From Ruminococcus sp. XPD3002 (lineage in GTDB: Bacteria; Bacillota; Clostridia; Oscillospirales; Ruminococcaceae): a DNA stretch of 64,000 nt. Each line of letters starts with the position of its first letter. Position 1 is the stretch's first letter. Under the pieces are notes generated by a model. That model was not told where the DNA came from. It was given only the letters and a program-made list of their open reading frames with translations, and searched no databases. Of the stretch, positions 24,245 through 32,344 are shown piece by piece. The stretch lies in the NCBI GenBank assembly GCA_900119535.1, contig FPJT01000001.1, positions 310,140 to 374,139 of the forward strand, written 5' to 3'. The position numbers and the translations under genes were made by a program.

Positions 24245-24387
24245 TTTCTCACGTCCTTTCGTTTGTTCTGAATACTCTGCGGCTGCAAATAAAAGAAGCA
24301 AGGTGTCGGAGGAGATGATCCCTCCGACTGAGTGCAGAGTCCTACATATATTATTGTACCACAAATTCAGATAATTTCAATAGTTTT

Positions 24388-25524
24388 TTAATAATTTCGC
24401 ATGTTTGTCACATTTTTTATCGCTGAAGCAAGGCGTGAAACGTCCTCGCTGCGGCTGAAGAACGATGGCGAGAACCTTACTGTTCCCTCTTTAGTGCCAA
24501 GCTGTGCATGTGCAAGTGCGGAGCAGTGAAGACCTGCACGTAGACAGTAGCCCTGTTTTGCGAGTATATCAGCAGTTCTGCCTGAGGGCATACCGCGTAT
24601 ATTGAATGAGACTATCGGCATATATGAGGCGCTTTTATCACGGTAGACAACTATATCGGCGATGTCGGATATCATGCTGATGAACTGCTCGCACAGTTCT
24701 GTTTCGTGCCTGAAAATATAGTCCGTACCTGTGCGCTTTACGAAGCTGATGCCTGCTTTCAGGGACATTATTCCCGTGGTGTTGAGAGTTCCGCTTTCGA
24801 GACTGTCAGGCAGCAGATCGGGCTGTATCATACTTTCGGAGCTGCTGCCTGTTCCTCCCTGAATTATGGGATGTATCGGATAGCTGCCATCCGAAATGAG
24901 GAGTCCCGTTCCTGTAAGACCGTAAAGGCCCTTGTGTCCCGAAGTGCAGAGGATATTGATTCCGTCACCGAGACTTACGGGGATAATACCGCAGACCTGT
25001 GCGCCGTCCGCAATGAAGCATATTCCCCGTTCTCGGCAAAGCTCCGCAATACGGCGGTATGGCAGAAGCTGACCTGTTACGTTGCTTGCGAGGGTACAGA
25101 TGACGGCTTTTGTGTCATCGGATATTAGACGACGGAAGGATTCAATTGTCCTGTCATCATCGGGAAATACCTCTGCAACTGAAAGTGATGCTTTTCCCTG
25201 CCTGACAAGCTCCGCAGCAGGTCTTGCAGAGGAATTGTGTTCGAGACTGCTTATTATCATGTGACCTCCGCCGTACATGACTCCCTGTATCGCCATGTTG
25301 AGAGCGTGGGTGCAGTTCAGCGTGAAAACGGTATTCTCAGGTTCTGCACCGAAAAAATCGGCAGCCTCTGCCCTTGCCGAGTATACTGCCTCGGAAGTTC
25401 TTGCTGCAAGTTCGTGACCGCCTCTTCCCGAGTTTCCGCCGTACCGGACCATAGCTTCACGGGCGGCACGGATCACGCTTTCGGGCTTTGGAAAAGTGGT
25501 AGCCGAATTATCAAAGTTTATCAT
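24388..25524 (-). CDS. Class V aminotransferase, cysteine desulfurase-like (EF2568-type family)
   Basis: A 378-residue fold-type I PLP enzyme starting MINFDNSATTFPKPESV at 25524 (after GGAGGCGG). PLP contacts: His in EHNSSARP, Asp-x-Ala-Gln in IADGAQVCG and the Schiff-base Lys in CTSGHKGLYG (about residue 197). The candidate persulfide Cys lies in AGLHCSALAH (about 333). This corresponds to the NifS/SufS-related subgroup often annotated as a cysteine desulfurase family protein. The upstream gene, which it overlaps by 14 bases, encodes a DUF3343 protein that in many genomes pairs with such enzymes and may accept the sulfur or selenium. The final acceptor pathway is unknown. Confidence 0.85.
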   Translation of the reverse strand: MINFDNSATTFPKPESVIRAAREAMVRYGGNSGRGGHELAARTSEAVYSARAEAADFFGAEPENTVFTLNCTHALNMAIQGVMYGGGHMIISSLEHNSSARPAAELVRQGKASLSVAEVFPDDDRTIESFRRLISDDTKAVICTLASNVTGQLLPYRRIAELCRERGICFIADGAQVCGIIPVSLGDGINILCTSGHKGLYGLTGTGLLISDGSYPIHPIIQGGTGSSSESMIQPDLLPDSLESGTLNTTGIMSLKAGISFVKRTGTDYIFRHETELCEQFISMISDIADIVVYRDKSASYMPIVSFNIRGMPSGRTADILAKQGYCLRAGLHCSALAHAQLGTKEGTVRFSPSFFSRSEDVSRLASAIKNVTNMRNY

Positions 25525-25732
25525 GATCTTCCGCCTCCGCTTCTGTACGGTATGGGATATCATAGAGCTTAAGCACCCGCAGTGCTTCGCTGCAGCTACG
25601 GGATATAATAAGCCTGTAGCCGCATCCCCGTTCCGTTCTTACAACTTCGCAGGGGAAGCCTCTTGAACGAAGCAGCCGCTGACTTTTAACTGCGTAGGTG
25701 TATGAGGGCATTTCTGCAATACATTCCTTCAT
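25511..25732 (-). CDS. DUF3343 small protein, putative sulfur/selenium carrier
   Basis: A 73-residue protein starting MKECIAEMPSYTYAVKSQRL, with conserved features of DUF3343: an N-terminal segment of one beta strand and one helix, RERG-like basic stretch and a CGY motif near residue 37. It overlaps the desulfurase-like gene by 14 bases, so translation is coupled. The family is annotated as a putative Se/S carrier on the basis of such neighbourhoods. The ribosome-binding site is AAAGGGGTGA. Confidence 0.8.
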   Translation of the reverse strand: MKECIAEMPSYTYAVKSQRLLRSRGFPCEVVRTERGCGYRLIISRSCSEALRVLKLYDIPYRTEAEAEDHDKL

Positions 25733-25939
25733 GGTATCACCCCTTTATGACTCTGCGGAAGCATGGTACACTAACATTATATGCGAATGAACGTTTACTG
25801 TGATTTGCCGATCATACGCAGTTTTTTCAGTTTTTGAAAAAATTTTCCGTAAATGTGTTATAAATCTGTTTTGCCGTGCGAGTGTAGTAAGTGTCAGAGC
25901 AATACAGGCTCTATTTTTATAAATGATGGAGGTTGAAAT

Positions 25940-27592
25940 ATGAAAAAATTACTATCAACGGTCGCAGCATTATCATTGCTTTTATCCGGTGGGACAATAC
26001 TTCCGGAACAGGCATCATTTGTTGGAATGAATGCCTTTGCTGATACCGTTTCTGCTGAGGAAGCAGACGAAACAAGAAAAGAAACTATAGGCGACTTCGT
26101 TTATGAGATCTCAGACACAGAAGCTAAGCTCTGTGAGTGCAATAACAAGGACATTGTTGATCTGGTGATACCGTCAGAAGTAAACGGACTTCCTGTTACA
26201 GAGATATTGTGGTTTACATTTAGCGATATGACGAGTATCAGGTCTGTGAAAATACCGGATACTATAAAGCATATTGATGATTTTGTTTTTTCCGGCTGTA
26301 CTTCACTTACAGATGTAAAACTGCCAGATAATTTTGAGAGTATGCAAATATCAGCATTTACTTTTATGGATACGCCGTGGAGAAATATGCAGGTAAATGA
26401 AGACGGATATTTCATTTTGGGAAGTACACTTGTTGATGCACTTGACTGTACAGAAGAGAATGTTGTGGTACCTGATGGAATAACCAGAATAGCAGCTGAT
26501 TGCTTTTCAAATACAGATGACAGAACCGGTACTAAAATCAAGAGCGTTTCCTTGCCTGATTCACTCAAGGAGATAGGAACTATGGCTTTTTGCCATCTTG
26601 AAGAACTTGAAAGCATCGATATCCCTGACAGTGTTGAAACTATCGGTACAAGTGCTTTTTCAGATTGCTATAAGCTAAGTAAAGCTAATCTTCCGAAAAG
26701 CCTTAAAGAGATATCAGGCGGTTTATTTAGTAACACTGCTATTGAAGAAATAGAAATTCCGGAATCGGTAAAAAAAATAGGCGGTTCGGCTTTTTGTGAA
26801 ACACGTATTACCAAAGTTGTTATTCCATCAACAGTAGAAGAAGTTGAGGACTATGTTTTTAGTGACTGTCATCATCTTGAAGAAATATATTATGATGCTC
26901 CTGAGCTAAAATACTATATATCTCAAGGAACTCCTGTAAATAAGGTGGTTTTGGGTGAAAATGTCAGAAAGGTTAACAGAAGCGTTTTCTGGTTTTGTGA
27001 TCAGCTTAGCAGTATTACATTCCTTAATCCTGATTGTGAGATAGATGACCGCATGATAAGCTGCTGGATAGGACCGACCGGTTCATCTCCCGAGAGTACT
27101 ACCGTTACCGAGAGCAAAACCGAGTCTGAAGCAGCAGACGATCAGACGGATGAAGGTCTGCACAAAAAAGATGTGAAGATATTAACTTCTTTCCCTGCTG
27201 GTTTTACAGGATATCTCGATGATTCAAACTACAAGTCACGTATAACGATATGTGGTTTTAAAGGTTCAACAGCAGAGCTGTTTGCGGATAAAAACGGATA
27301 TTATTTTTCAGAAATAGATGGGAATATTGTAAATGAAACAAGTATTAATGTTGAGGAAATGACAGTCGATAATATAGGCGATGCCAACGGAGATAACGAG
27401 ATCGGACTTGCAGATTCACTCGTTATCCTCCAGAATATAGCCAACAGCATCAAGTATCCGCTGACAGAGGAAGCTCTTGACAAGGCTGATGTATTTAACC
27501 GTGGGGACGGTATTACAGCCAATGATGCGCTCAGCATCCAGAAATACGATGCAAAGATCATAAGCGCGCTTCCCGAGTCTTACATGAAATGA
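25940..27592 (+). CDS. Secreted leucine-rich-repeat (BspA-like) protein with C-terminal dockerin
   Basis: A 550-residue protein. A signal peptide (about 1-34) is followed by BspA/LRR_5-type repeats (about 60-380, recurring pattern such as LKEIGTMAFCHLEELESIDI), an acidic linker and a dockerin at about 482-540. The dockerin has one canonical loop (GDANGDNEIG) and one degenerate loop (NRGDGIT). BspA-type repeats mediate binding to host or bacterial proteins; together with a dockerin this suggests a binding protein attached to a surface scaffold. The start follows GATGGAGG. No catalytic domain is visible. Confidence 0.9.
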   Translation: MKKLLSTVAALSLLLSGGTILPEQASFVGMNAFADTVSAEEADETRKETIGDFVYEISDTEAKLCECNNKDIVDLVIPSEVNGLPVTEILWFTFSDMTSIRSVKIPDTIKHIDDFVFSGCTSLTDVKLPDNFESMQISAFTFMDTPWRNMQVNEDGYFILGSTLVDALDCTEENVVVPDGITRIAADCFSNTDDRTGTKIKSVSLPDSLKEIGTMAFCHLEELESIDIPDSVETIGTSAFSDCYKLSKANLPKSLKEISGGLFSNTAIEEIEIPESVKKIGGSAFCETRITKVVIPSTVEEVEDYVFSDCHHLEEIYYDAPELKYYISQGTPVNKVVLGENVRKVNRSVFWFCDQLSSITFLNPDCEIDDRMISCWIGPTGSSPESTTVTESKTESEAADDQTDEGLHKKDVKILTSFPAGFTGYLDDSNYKSRITICGFKGSTAELFADKNGYYFSEIDGNIVNETSINVEEMTVDNIGDANGDNEIGLADSLVILQNIANSIKYPLTEEALDKADVFNRGDGITANDALSIQKYDAKIISALPESYMK

Positions 27593-28004
27593 TATAGTTT
27601 ATATAGGTTAAGAAAGAGATCTTCAGCGGACGTCTCTTATGATGACGATGCCCGCTTACAGGATAAAGAAGAAAAGTGATGGGTTTGCAGGAGGCGCAAT
27701 TAGTGCGCCTCCTTGCATTTTCTGTTCATGAAGCACAAAAAGAAAGGCTGCCCCGAACAAGTCGGGACAGTCTTTCATTTGAAAAGGTGTGTTATGATTA
27801 ACGCCAGGAGGTATAGAAGGCGTTGATACGGTTTTGTTCTTATTTCTTTTTCTGAGTATATTATAACTCAAAGATGCAGATAATGCAATAACAGGCTGAT
27901 ATCAGCTGGAATACAAAACAGTTCCGTAAGGTTACACAATAATAACAAGATCTGACTGTAAGAAATTTCTTTGTAGCTTTTTGAGAAAATCTGCATAGAA
28001 TATA
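27593..28004. other. Gene-free stretch with hairpins
   Basis: No plausible coding sequence. It contains AGGAGGCGCA/TGCGCCTCCT (27689-27713), which can end the dockerin gene transcript although its T run is poor, and an imperfect hairpin near 27745-27770 (GGCTGCCCCGA...TCGGGACAGTC). Confidence 0.5.
27689..27713 (+). terminator. Probable terminator downstream of the LRR-dockerin gene
   Basis: AGGAGGCGCA (27689-27698) pairs perfectly with TGCGCCTCCT (27704-27713), followed by TGCATTTT. Confidence 0.55.
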
Positions 28005-28006
28005 TT

Positions 28007-28195
28007 AAAGAGCAGTGTGATACAACTGTCTTGCGGCAGTTCCATTACCGAAGGTGGCTGATATCAGTAAATGCTTGTATGCCCGCGGATAGCCTTGCAG
28101 GTGTGTATGAGTATCAGACTGCTGCTTTAACATAAAGACAGTCCTTAAGGGGACTGTGGTACGGACGTTTTATCCCGGACGTCCGTACTTTTTTT
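28007..28195 (+). ncRNA. Structured small RNA, 6S-like layout
   Basis: The 5' end (28005-28022, TTAAAGAGCAGTGTGATAC) is complementary to 28111-28130 (GTATCAGACTGCTGCTTTAA) with only single-base interruptions, giving a long closing stem around a rod of about 90 bases. A short hairpin ACAGTCC/GGACTGT (28138-28157) and a strong terminator follow: GTACGGACGT (28159-28168) with ACGTCCGTAC (28179-28188) and seven T. A -10 box TAGAAT lies at 27996-28001. Size (about 190 bases) and layout fit 6S RNA, which sequesters housekeeping RNA polymerase. No sequence motif proves the family. The terminator overlaps the 3' end of the convergent spoIIID. Confidence 0.55.
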
Positions 28196-28448
28196 GCTCT
28201 GCAAGACGGCGGTATTTCTGTTTTGTAGCCATTCCGCCGCGGATATGCCTTTCACGTTTGTTTATTTCAAGGATGTTCCTGACTTTTTCGTACAGAGCAG
28301 GATCTTCTTTTCTCAGTCTGTCGCTGACGTCCTTGTGGACGGTGCTTTTGGATATGCCGAAATGCTGTGCGGCATTTCTGACAGTTGCGTGGTTCTCGGC
28401 TATGTACATCCCGAGGGTGACTGCACGCTGTTCGGGCTTTTCTTTCAT
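28170..28448 (-). CDS. spoIIID: Sporulation transcription factor SpoIIID
   Basis: The start MKEKPEQRAVTLGMYIAENH at 28448 follows GTGGAG; the product has 92 residues, the usual SpoIIID length. The helix-turn-helix TVRNAAQHFGISKSTVHKDV (about residues 22-41) and the C-terminal basic helix with MATKQKYR are characteristic. In Bacillus and Clostridioides SpoIIID is a mother-cell DNA-binding protein acting with sigma-E. The last codons and stop lie inside the terminator hairpin of the convergent small RNA. The gene is isolated from other sporulation genes here. Confidence 0.92.
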   Translation of the reverse strand: MKEKPEQRAVTLGMYIAENHATVRNAAQHFGISKSTVHKDVSDRLRKEDPALYEKVRNILEINKRERHIRGGMATKQKYRRLAEQKKYGRPG

Positions 28449-28584
28449 GTGTATCAACTCCACTGTTCTATTTCTGCGGACAGTAATTAATATGCATCGA
28501 TCCCGCATTTAAGAATCAGCTGCGTCAACTTAATTGGAAAGTCGCTTGTTTTATTGGTGCTAACGAATAATTTGGCTGTGAATC

Positions 28585-28613
28585 TTGACTTTTAAGGTAA
28601 TATGTGGTAAAAT
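28585..28613 (+). promoter_or_regulatory. Promoter of the zinc-ribbon/LEA-repeat gene
   Basis: TTGACT (28585-28590) and TAAAAT (28608-28613) with a 17-base spacer, 33 bases before the ATG. Confidence 0.65.
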
Positions 28614-28646
28614 AAAAGCACATTATTTGATTCGGAGGTTGTTAAT

Positions 28647-29576
28647 ATGGCTTTTTGTAAATTCTGTGGAAAAGAGATCCCTGAGGGCGGAGCTTGCGAC
28701 TGTGCTGAGAGCATAAAGGATGCAGCAGCAAGTGCCGTTGAAGGATTAAAGGAAAAGGCAGAGAATGCTGCTGAGGCTGTAAAGGACAAGACTGAGGACG
28801 CTGTTGAGGCGGCTAAGGACAAGGTCGAGGACGCTGCCAAGGCAGTAAAGGACAAGGTCGAGGATGTTACAGAGGCAGTAACAGACAAGGCTGAAGACGC
28901 TGTCGAGGCAGTAAAGGATAAGGCTGAGGACGTTAAGGAAGACGTAAAGGATGCCGCTGCTGAGATCACAAAGTCCGACAAGAAAAAGGAAAAGAAGAAG
29001 AAGGAAAAGAAGTCCGATGCCAATGACGGCGAAGGCAAGAAGAAGGGCAAGACAGGCGCAAAGGTGATCGCTGTACTGATACTGGCTGTTCTTCTGATCC
29101 TCGGTCTTCTCATATGGAGCGGCATAAACAGTATTGCAAGAAAGAAGCCTGTTAAGCAGTATGTAAAGGGTATCAACAAGACTGATATCGAAATGGTGAT
29201 GGAATCTATCTATCCCGAGGAGCAGATCGCTGTTATCAAGACAGGTTACAGCTATGATGCACTGGATTCCGAGAAATCATTCAAGAGCAATCTTGAGAGC
29301 ACTGGCTTCAAGAAGGCTAAGGTAAAGTTCTTAGAGGGCGAAAAGCTCAAGGATGAGGATTTCGACCGTGCAGCTGAGTACTACAACTCTGTAAGCGGCG
29401 GTTATGGTATAGACAAGGCGTACAGATACAAGGTTGAGGTAACTGTTAAGACCAAGAAGGGCAAACAGCCTCCGAGAACAGGTTATGTTACCGTTGTAAA
29501 GCTTGAGGACGACGACTGGAAGTATTTACCATACGGCGACAGCTCGGGACTCAGCACTTACTTCTCACTCTACTGA
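28647..29576 (+). CDS. Zinc-ribbon membrane protein with LEA-like 11-residue repeats
   Basis: A 309-residue protein. Residues 1-18 form a zinc ribbon (CKFCGKEIPEGGACDC). Residues about 20-112 are imperfect 11-residue repeats of the type AVEAVKDKAED, as in group 3 LEA and apolipoprotein-like amphipathic helices. A Lys-rich stretch, one membrane span (about 134-156) and a C-terminal domain of about 150 residues outside the cell follow, the latter resembling the small NTF2-like or DUF4878-type domains of Firmicutes surface proteins. The zinc ribbon would be cytoplasmic. Function unknown. Start after CGGAGG; single gene with promoter and terminator. Confidence 0.8.
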   Translation: MAFCKFCGKEIPEGGACDCAESIKDAAASAVEGLKEKAENAAEAVKDKTEDAVEAAKDKVEDAAKAVKDKVEDVTEAVTDKAEDAVEAVKDKAEDVKEDVKDAAAEITKSDKKKEKKKKEKKSDANDGEGKKKGKTGAKVIAVLILAVLLILGLLIWSGINSIARKKPVKQYVKGINKTDIEMVMESIYPEEQIAVIKTGYSYDALDSEKSFKSNLESTGFKKAKVKFLEGEKLKDEDFDRAAEYYNSVSGGYGIDKAYRYKVEVTVKTKKGKQPPRTGYVTVVKLEDDDWKYLPYGDSSGLSTYFSLY

Positions 29577-29591
29577 TAAAAGACATAATTC

Positions 29592-29618
29592 AGGGACTGC
29601 ATTTCGCAGTCCCTTTTT
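29592..29618 (+). terminator. Terminator of the zinc-ribbon/LEA-repeat gene
   Basis: AGGGACTGC (29592-29600) pairs with GCAGTCCCT (29606-29614), followed by a T run. Confidence 0.85.
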
Positions 29619-29648
29619 ATGGGATAAAAAATATTGGAGGTTTTTTGC

Positions 29649-30578
29649 TTGGCTGAAACTATACTGAGACAGACTCTTATTATGCTGATACTTATGTTTA
29701 TCGGATTTATATGCAGTAAAACGAAGATAATCAGCAATGACGCAAATAAGGAGCTTTCCCGTTTTGTGCTTCAGATAGTCAACCCTGTTGTTATTTTCAT
29801 GTCATATCAGACCGAACTGCACGGCGATCTTGTCAGGAATCTGCTGATAACGTTTCTGCTGTCCGTGCTGGCATTCGCGGTTGTCATACCTGCTGCATAC
29901 CTTATTATAAGGAACAAAAAGGAACGTGATACTTCCATAGAGCGGTTTGCTTCTATCTATTCCAACTGCGGATTTATGGGAATACCGCTGATAAATGCGA
30001 TGTTCGGCATGGAGGGAGTGTTCTATCTGACCGCATTTATAACGGTATTCAACCTTGTGGTTTGGACTCACGGCATCATCCTCATATCAGGTGAAAAGGA
30101 CTTCAAACAGGTAATAAAGGTCTTCTATTCGCCGACTATTATTGCGATAGTTCTCGGTATCGTTACGTTTTTCCTTCAGATACGGCTTCCCGAGATACCA
30201 TATGCGGCGCTCAATTATATCAAGGAACTCAATACTCCTGTGGCTATGATAGTATCGGGCGTTACAATGGCTGGCACGGACCTGCGGAAGCTCGTAAAAA
30301 AAGCAGGCGTTTACAGAGTCTGTGCGGTTAAGCTTCTTGTGCTTCCGTTTATAGTGTCATTAGTTCTCTCGTTCCTTCCTGTGGACGAAAAGGTAAGACT
30401 TATCGTTGTAGTCGCTTCTGCGGCACCTCCTGCGGCGATGTGCACATTGCTAAGTCTTAAATATGGTAAAAATTCTATCTATGCATCCGAAATTTTTACC
30501 GCTGGAACTATACTATCCGTAATTACTTTACCAATTATCACAATGACTACGGAATATTTAACAAAAATGGTGAAGTGA
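29649..30578 (+). CDS. AEC (auxin efflux carrier) family transporter
   Basis: A 309-residue membrane protein with about ten spans and the AEC pattern: an N-terminal five-span repeat with ISNDANKELSRFVLQIVNP, then SNCGFMGIPLINAMFG in the middle, and PVAMIVSGVTMAG, AAPPAAMCTLLSLKYG in the second half. The start is a TTG at 29649, eight bases after TTGGAGG; an earlier TTG at 29634 overlaps that site and is unlikely. Bacterial members include malate and malonate permeases; the substrate here is unknown. The next gene has its own promoter. Confidence 0.85.
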   Translation: MAETILRQTLIMLILMFIGFICSKTKIISNDANKELSRFVLQIVNPVVIFMSYQTELHGDLVRNLLITFLLSVLAFAVVIPAAYLIIRNKKERDTSIERFASIYSNCGFMGIPLINAMFGMEGVFYLTAFITVFNLVVWTHGIILISGEKDFKQVIKVFYSPTIIAIVLGIVTFFLQIRLPEIPYAALNYIKELNTPVAMIVSGVTMAGTDLRKLVKKAGVYRVCAVKLLVLPFIVSLVLSFLPVDEKVRLIVVVASAAPPAAMCTLLSLKYGKNSIYASEIFTAGTILSVITLPIITMTTEYLTKMVK

Positions 30579-30622
30579 CTTTGTTTATTACGCTGATTTT
30601 TAGAAATTTAGCGCAAAACAGT

Positions 30623-30650
30623 TTGAAATTTAGTTGGTTTGTGTTATAAT
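30623..30650 (+). promoter_or_regulatory. Promoter of the ROK-family regulator gene with an adjacent inverted repeat
   Basis: TTGAAA (30623-30628) and TATAAT (30645-30650) with a 16-base spacer. Just downstream, GACAATT...AATTGTTA forms a near-inverted repeat around 30663-30686 that may be an autoregulatory operator. Confidence 0.65.
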
Positions 30651-30753
30651 AAATGTATCATAACGGACAATTCCTTTACAATTGTTACGGTGATGGCCTT
30701 TATGGGCAATTAGGTGATAGGCATTATATTTTATGAAACGGAGTTTGAGAATT

Positions 30754-31974
30754 ATGGAAAAAAGAGGAATAAGCAAGCTTGATCTAAAGCGGCGCAACAG
30801 AATGCAGATTTTGAGAGTTATCAGAGAATCGGGACCGATTTCAAGAGTCGATGTGGCGAGCGCACTCGAAATTACCCGTGCTGCTGTAACTATCATCACT
30901 AACGAAATGATCGAAGAAGGAGTTCTCGTAGAGATCGGAGAAGCTCCTATCAATACCGAAAAGCTCCAGAAGGGCAGAAGAAAGATACTTATCGATATCA
31001 ATGTGAACAGCCGTTTTGCACTGGGCGCAACCGTTGATGAAAAGGAAGTTAGTATCGGCCTTACAAACCTTAATTCAGAGGTGCTTGATAAATCAAGCAT
31101 GGTCATAGACGAGCGTACCACAAGCAAGGATATCATCAATTACATCATAAAGACAAGCAACACTATGATCGAGAACAGCGCTCTTACAAAGGATAAGATC
31201 CTCGGCCTCGGCGTTGGCGTTGTACCGTCTATGTGGGGTAAACTCAAGATATTCTATAAGGACGGCGTACTTGATTTCACAAACTTTATCGACAAGCTCC
31301 AGAGCGGACTTGATATCGATATCCACTGCGGAAATGCTATCGGTCTTATGGCTCTTGCAAGCAATGATTTCCGCACCCAGAACGGCTACCAGACAAATAC
31401 AGCATTCCTTCATAACGGCAATCAGGTAAATCTCGCTATCGTTAACAAGAACGAGCTTTCAAACGACTATGTTTCATATACCTCAATGATAGAGAAATAT
31501 ATCGTTTGTCCCAACGGAAGAAGCTATGAAGGCTATCCGAACGGCTCCGTAAAGGCTGAGCTTTCACGTTCTGCTATACTCTCTGCCTTTGCTGAGATCT
31601 ATTCAAAGGAAAAGACTCCTGTGCTCTATGAGCTTACAGAAGGCGATAAGAGCAAGATCAATACAGATAATGTATTCGGCGCTCTTATGAGAGGCGAAGA
31701 GCCTGTAAAGAACCTTGTTGACGACCTGATAGCTAAGTACACTGTGCTCCTGAACAACCTCGCAATAAGCCATTTTGCTAAGAAAATAGTGCTTCATAAC
31801 TATCACCTGAACGAGAAGCAGTTTGACTATATCAAGCGCGAAATGATACGTCTTGTAAGCGAAGAGATAGCTGACAGAGTAGTTCTCAGCAAGCTCGACG
31901 GAAAGAATAATTTCCTCGGCGGCTGTGCTCTTATCATTCAGGATAACTTCTTTGTACGCGGCGGTATGCAGTAA
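30754..31974 (+). CDS. ROK-family transcriptional regulator (NagC/XylR type)
   Basis: A 406-residue protein. The ATG at 30754 (MEKRGISKLDLKRRNRMQIL) has ACGGAG at good spacing; an upstream ATG at 30733 has none. The N-terminal winged helix-turn-helix (about residues 12-70, ISRVDVASALEITRAAVTIITNEMI) has the form of ROK regulators, and the rest follows the actin-like ROK fold (for example LGLGVGVVP and a C-terminal FLGGCALI). The usual ROK sugar-kinase motif with a CxCGxxGC zinc site is not visible, so it is likely a regulator that binds a ligand but does not phosphorylate. The ligand is unknown. Single gene with terminator. Confidence 0.8.
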   Translation: MEKRGISKLDLKRRNRMQILRVIRESGPISRVDVASALEITRAAVTIITNEMIEEGVLVEIGEAPINTEKLQKGRRKILIDINVNSRFALGATVDEKEVSIGLTNLNSEVLDKSSMVIDERTTSKDIINYIIKTSNTMIENSALTKDKILGLGVGVVPSMWGKLKIFYKDGVLDFTNFIDKLQSGLDIDIHCGNAIGLMALASNDFRTQNGYQTNTAFLHNGNQVNLAIVNKNELSNDYVSYTSMIEKYIVCPNGRSYEGYPNGSVKAELSRSAILSAFAEIYSKEKTPVLYELTEGDKSKINTDNVFGALMRGEEPVKNLVDDLIAKYTVLLNNLAISHFAKKIVLHNYHLNEKQFDYIKREMIRLVSEEIADRVVLSKLDGKNNFLGGCALIIQDNFFVRGGMQ

Positions 31975-31985
31975 TAAAGAATATG

Positions 31986-32013
31986 ATGGCTCCCGAAAAG
32001 GGAGCCATTTTTT
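31986..32013 (+). terminator. Terminator of the ROK regulator gene
   Basis: ATGGCTCCC (31986-31994) pairs with GGGAGCCAT (32000-32008), followed by six T. Confidence 0.9.
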
Positions 32014-32174
32014 GCAATATAACATCCAATAAAAATGAACAAATAATATACCTTTTGTATATAATTGACCTTCTGAGCTGTTTTGCTGCTTTTAAAAAAA
32101 TCACAGAATGAAGCCGCTTAAATCTCCGTTTTGCTACAAAATGCTAAAAATTATTAATAAACAATGACCAACTA

Positions 32175-32203
32175 TTGAAATCGGTCTTTGAAAGCGCTAT
32201 AAT
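32175..32203 (+). promoter_or_regulatory. Promoter of the VanY-dockerin gene
   Basis: TTGAAA (32175-32180) and TATAAT (32198-32203) with a 17-base spacer. The start of transcription would be near 32210, leaving a leader of about 135 bases. Confidence 0.75.
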
Positions 32204-32223
32204 GAACAATATCATTAGTATTG

Positions 32224-32331
32224 TGCCGTATTGCGCCCTTTTTGCAGTATGGCAGGGGTGATTACTCCGAAGCAGCGCTTCGGAAGAAAAAGATAGGCGT
32301 ATCTGTATCTAAAAGGATAACGGGTGCGTAC
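32224..32331 (+). promoter_or_regulatory. Structured leader with two mutually exclusive stems, possible riboswitch
   Basis: GTATTGCGCCC (32228-32238) can pair with GGGTGCGTAC (32322-32331), closing a domain immediately before the AGAAGGAG site. The same 5' segment can instead form a local hairpin, TGCCGTATTGC (32224-32234) with GCAGTATGGCA (32244-32254). Inside lies a perfect hairpin CCGAAGC/GCTTCGG (32267-32283). Alternative pairing ahead of a ribosome-binding site is the design of a switch. Fragments such as GGGGTGATTA recall c-di-AMP riboswitches, but the full consensus is not present. Confidence 0.4.
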
Positions 32332-32344
32332 AGAAGGAGAAGTT

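Noticed and set aside
28592-29179. A 195-codon minus-strand frame opposite the LEA-repeat gene
   Set aside because: Open only because of the repeat and codon bias on the other strand; Ser/Phe-rich with no start signals.
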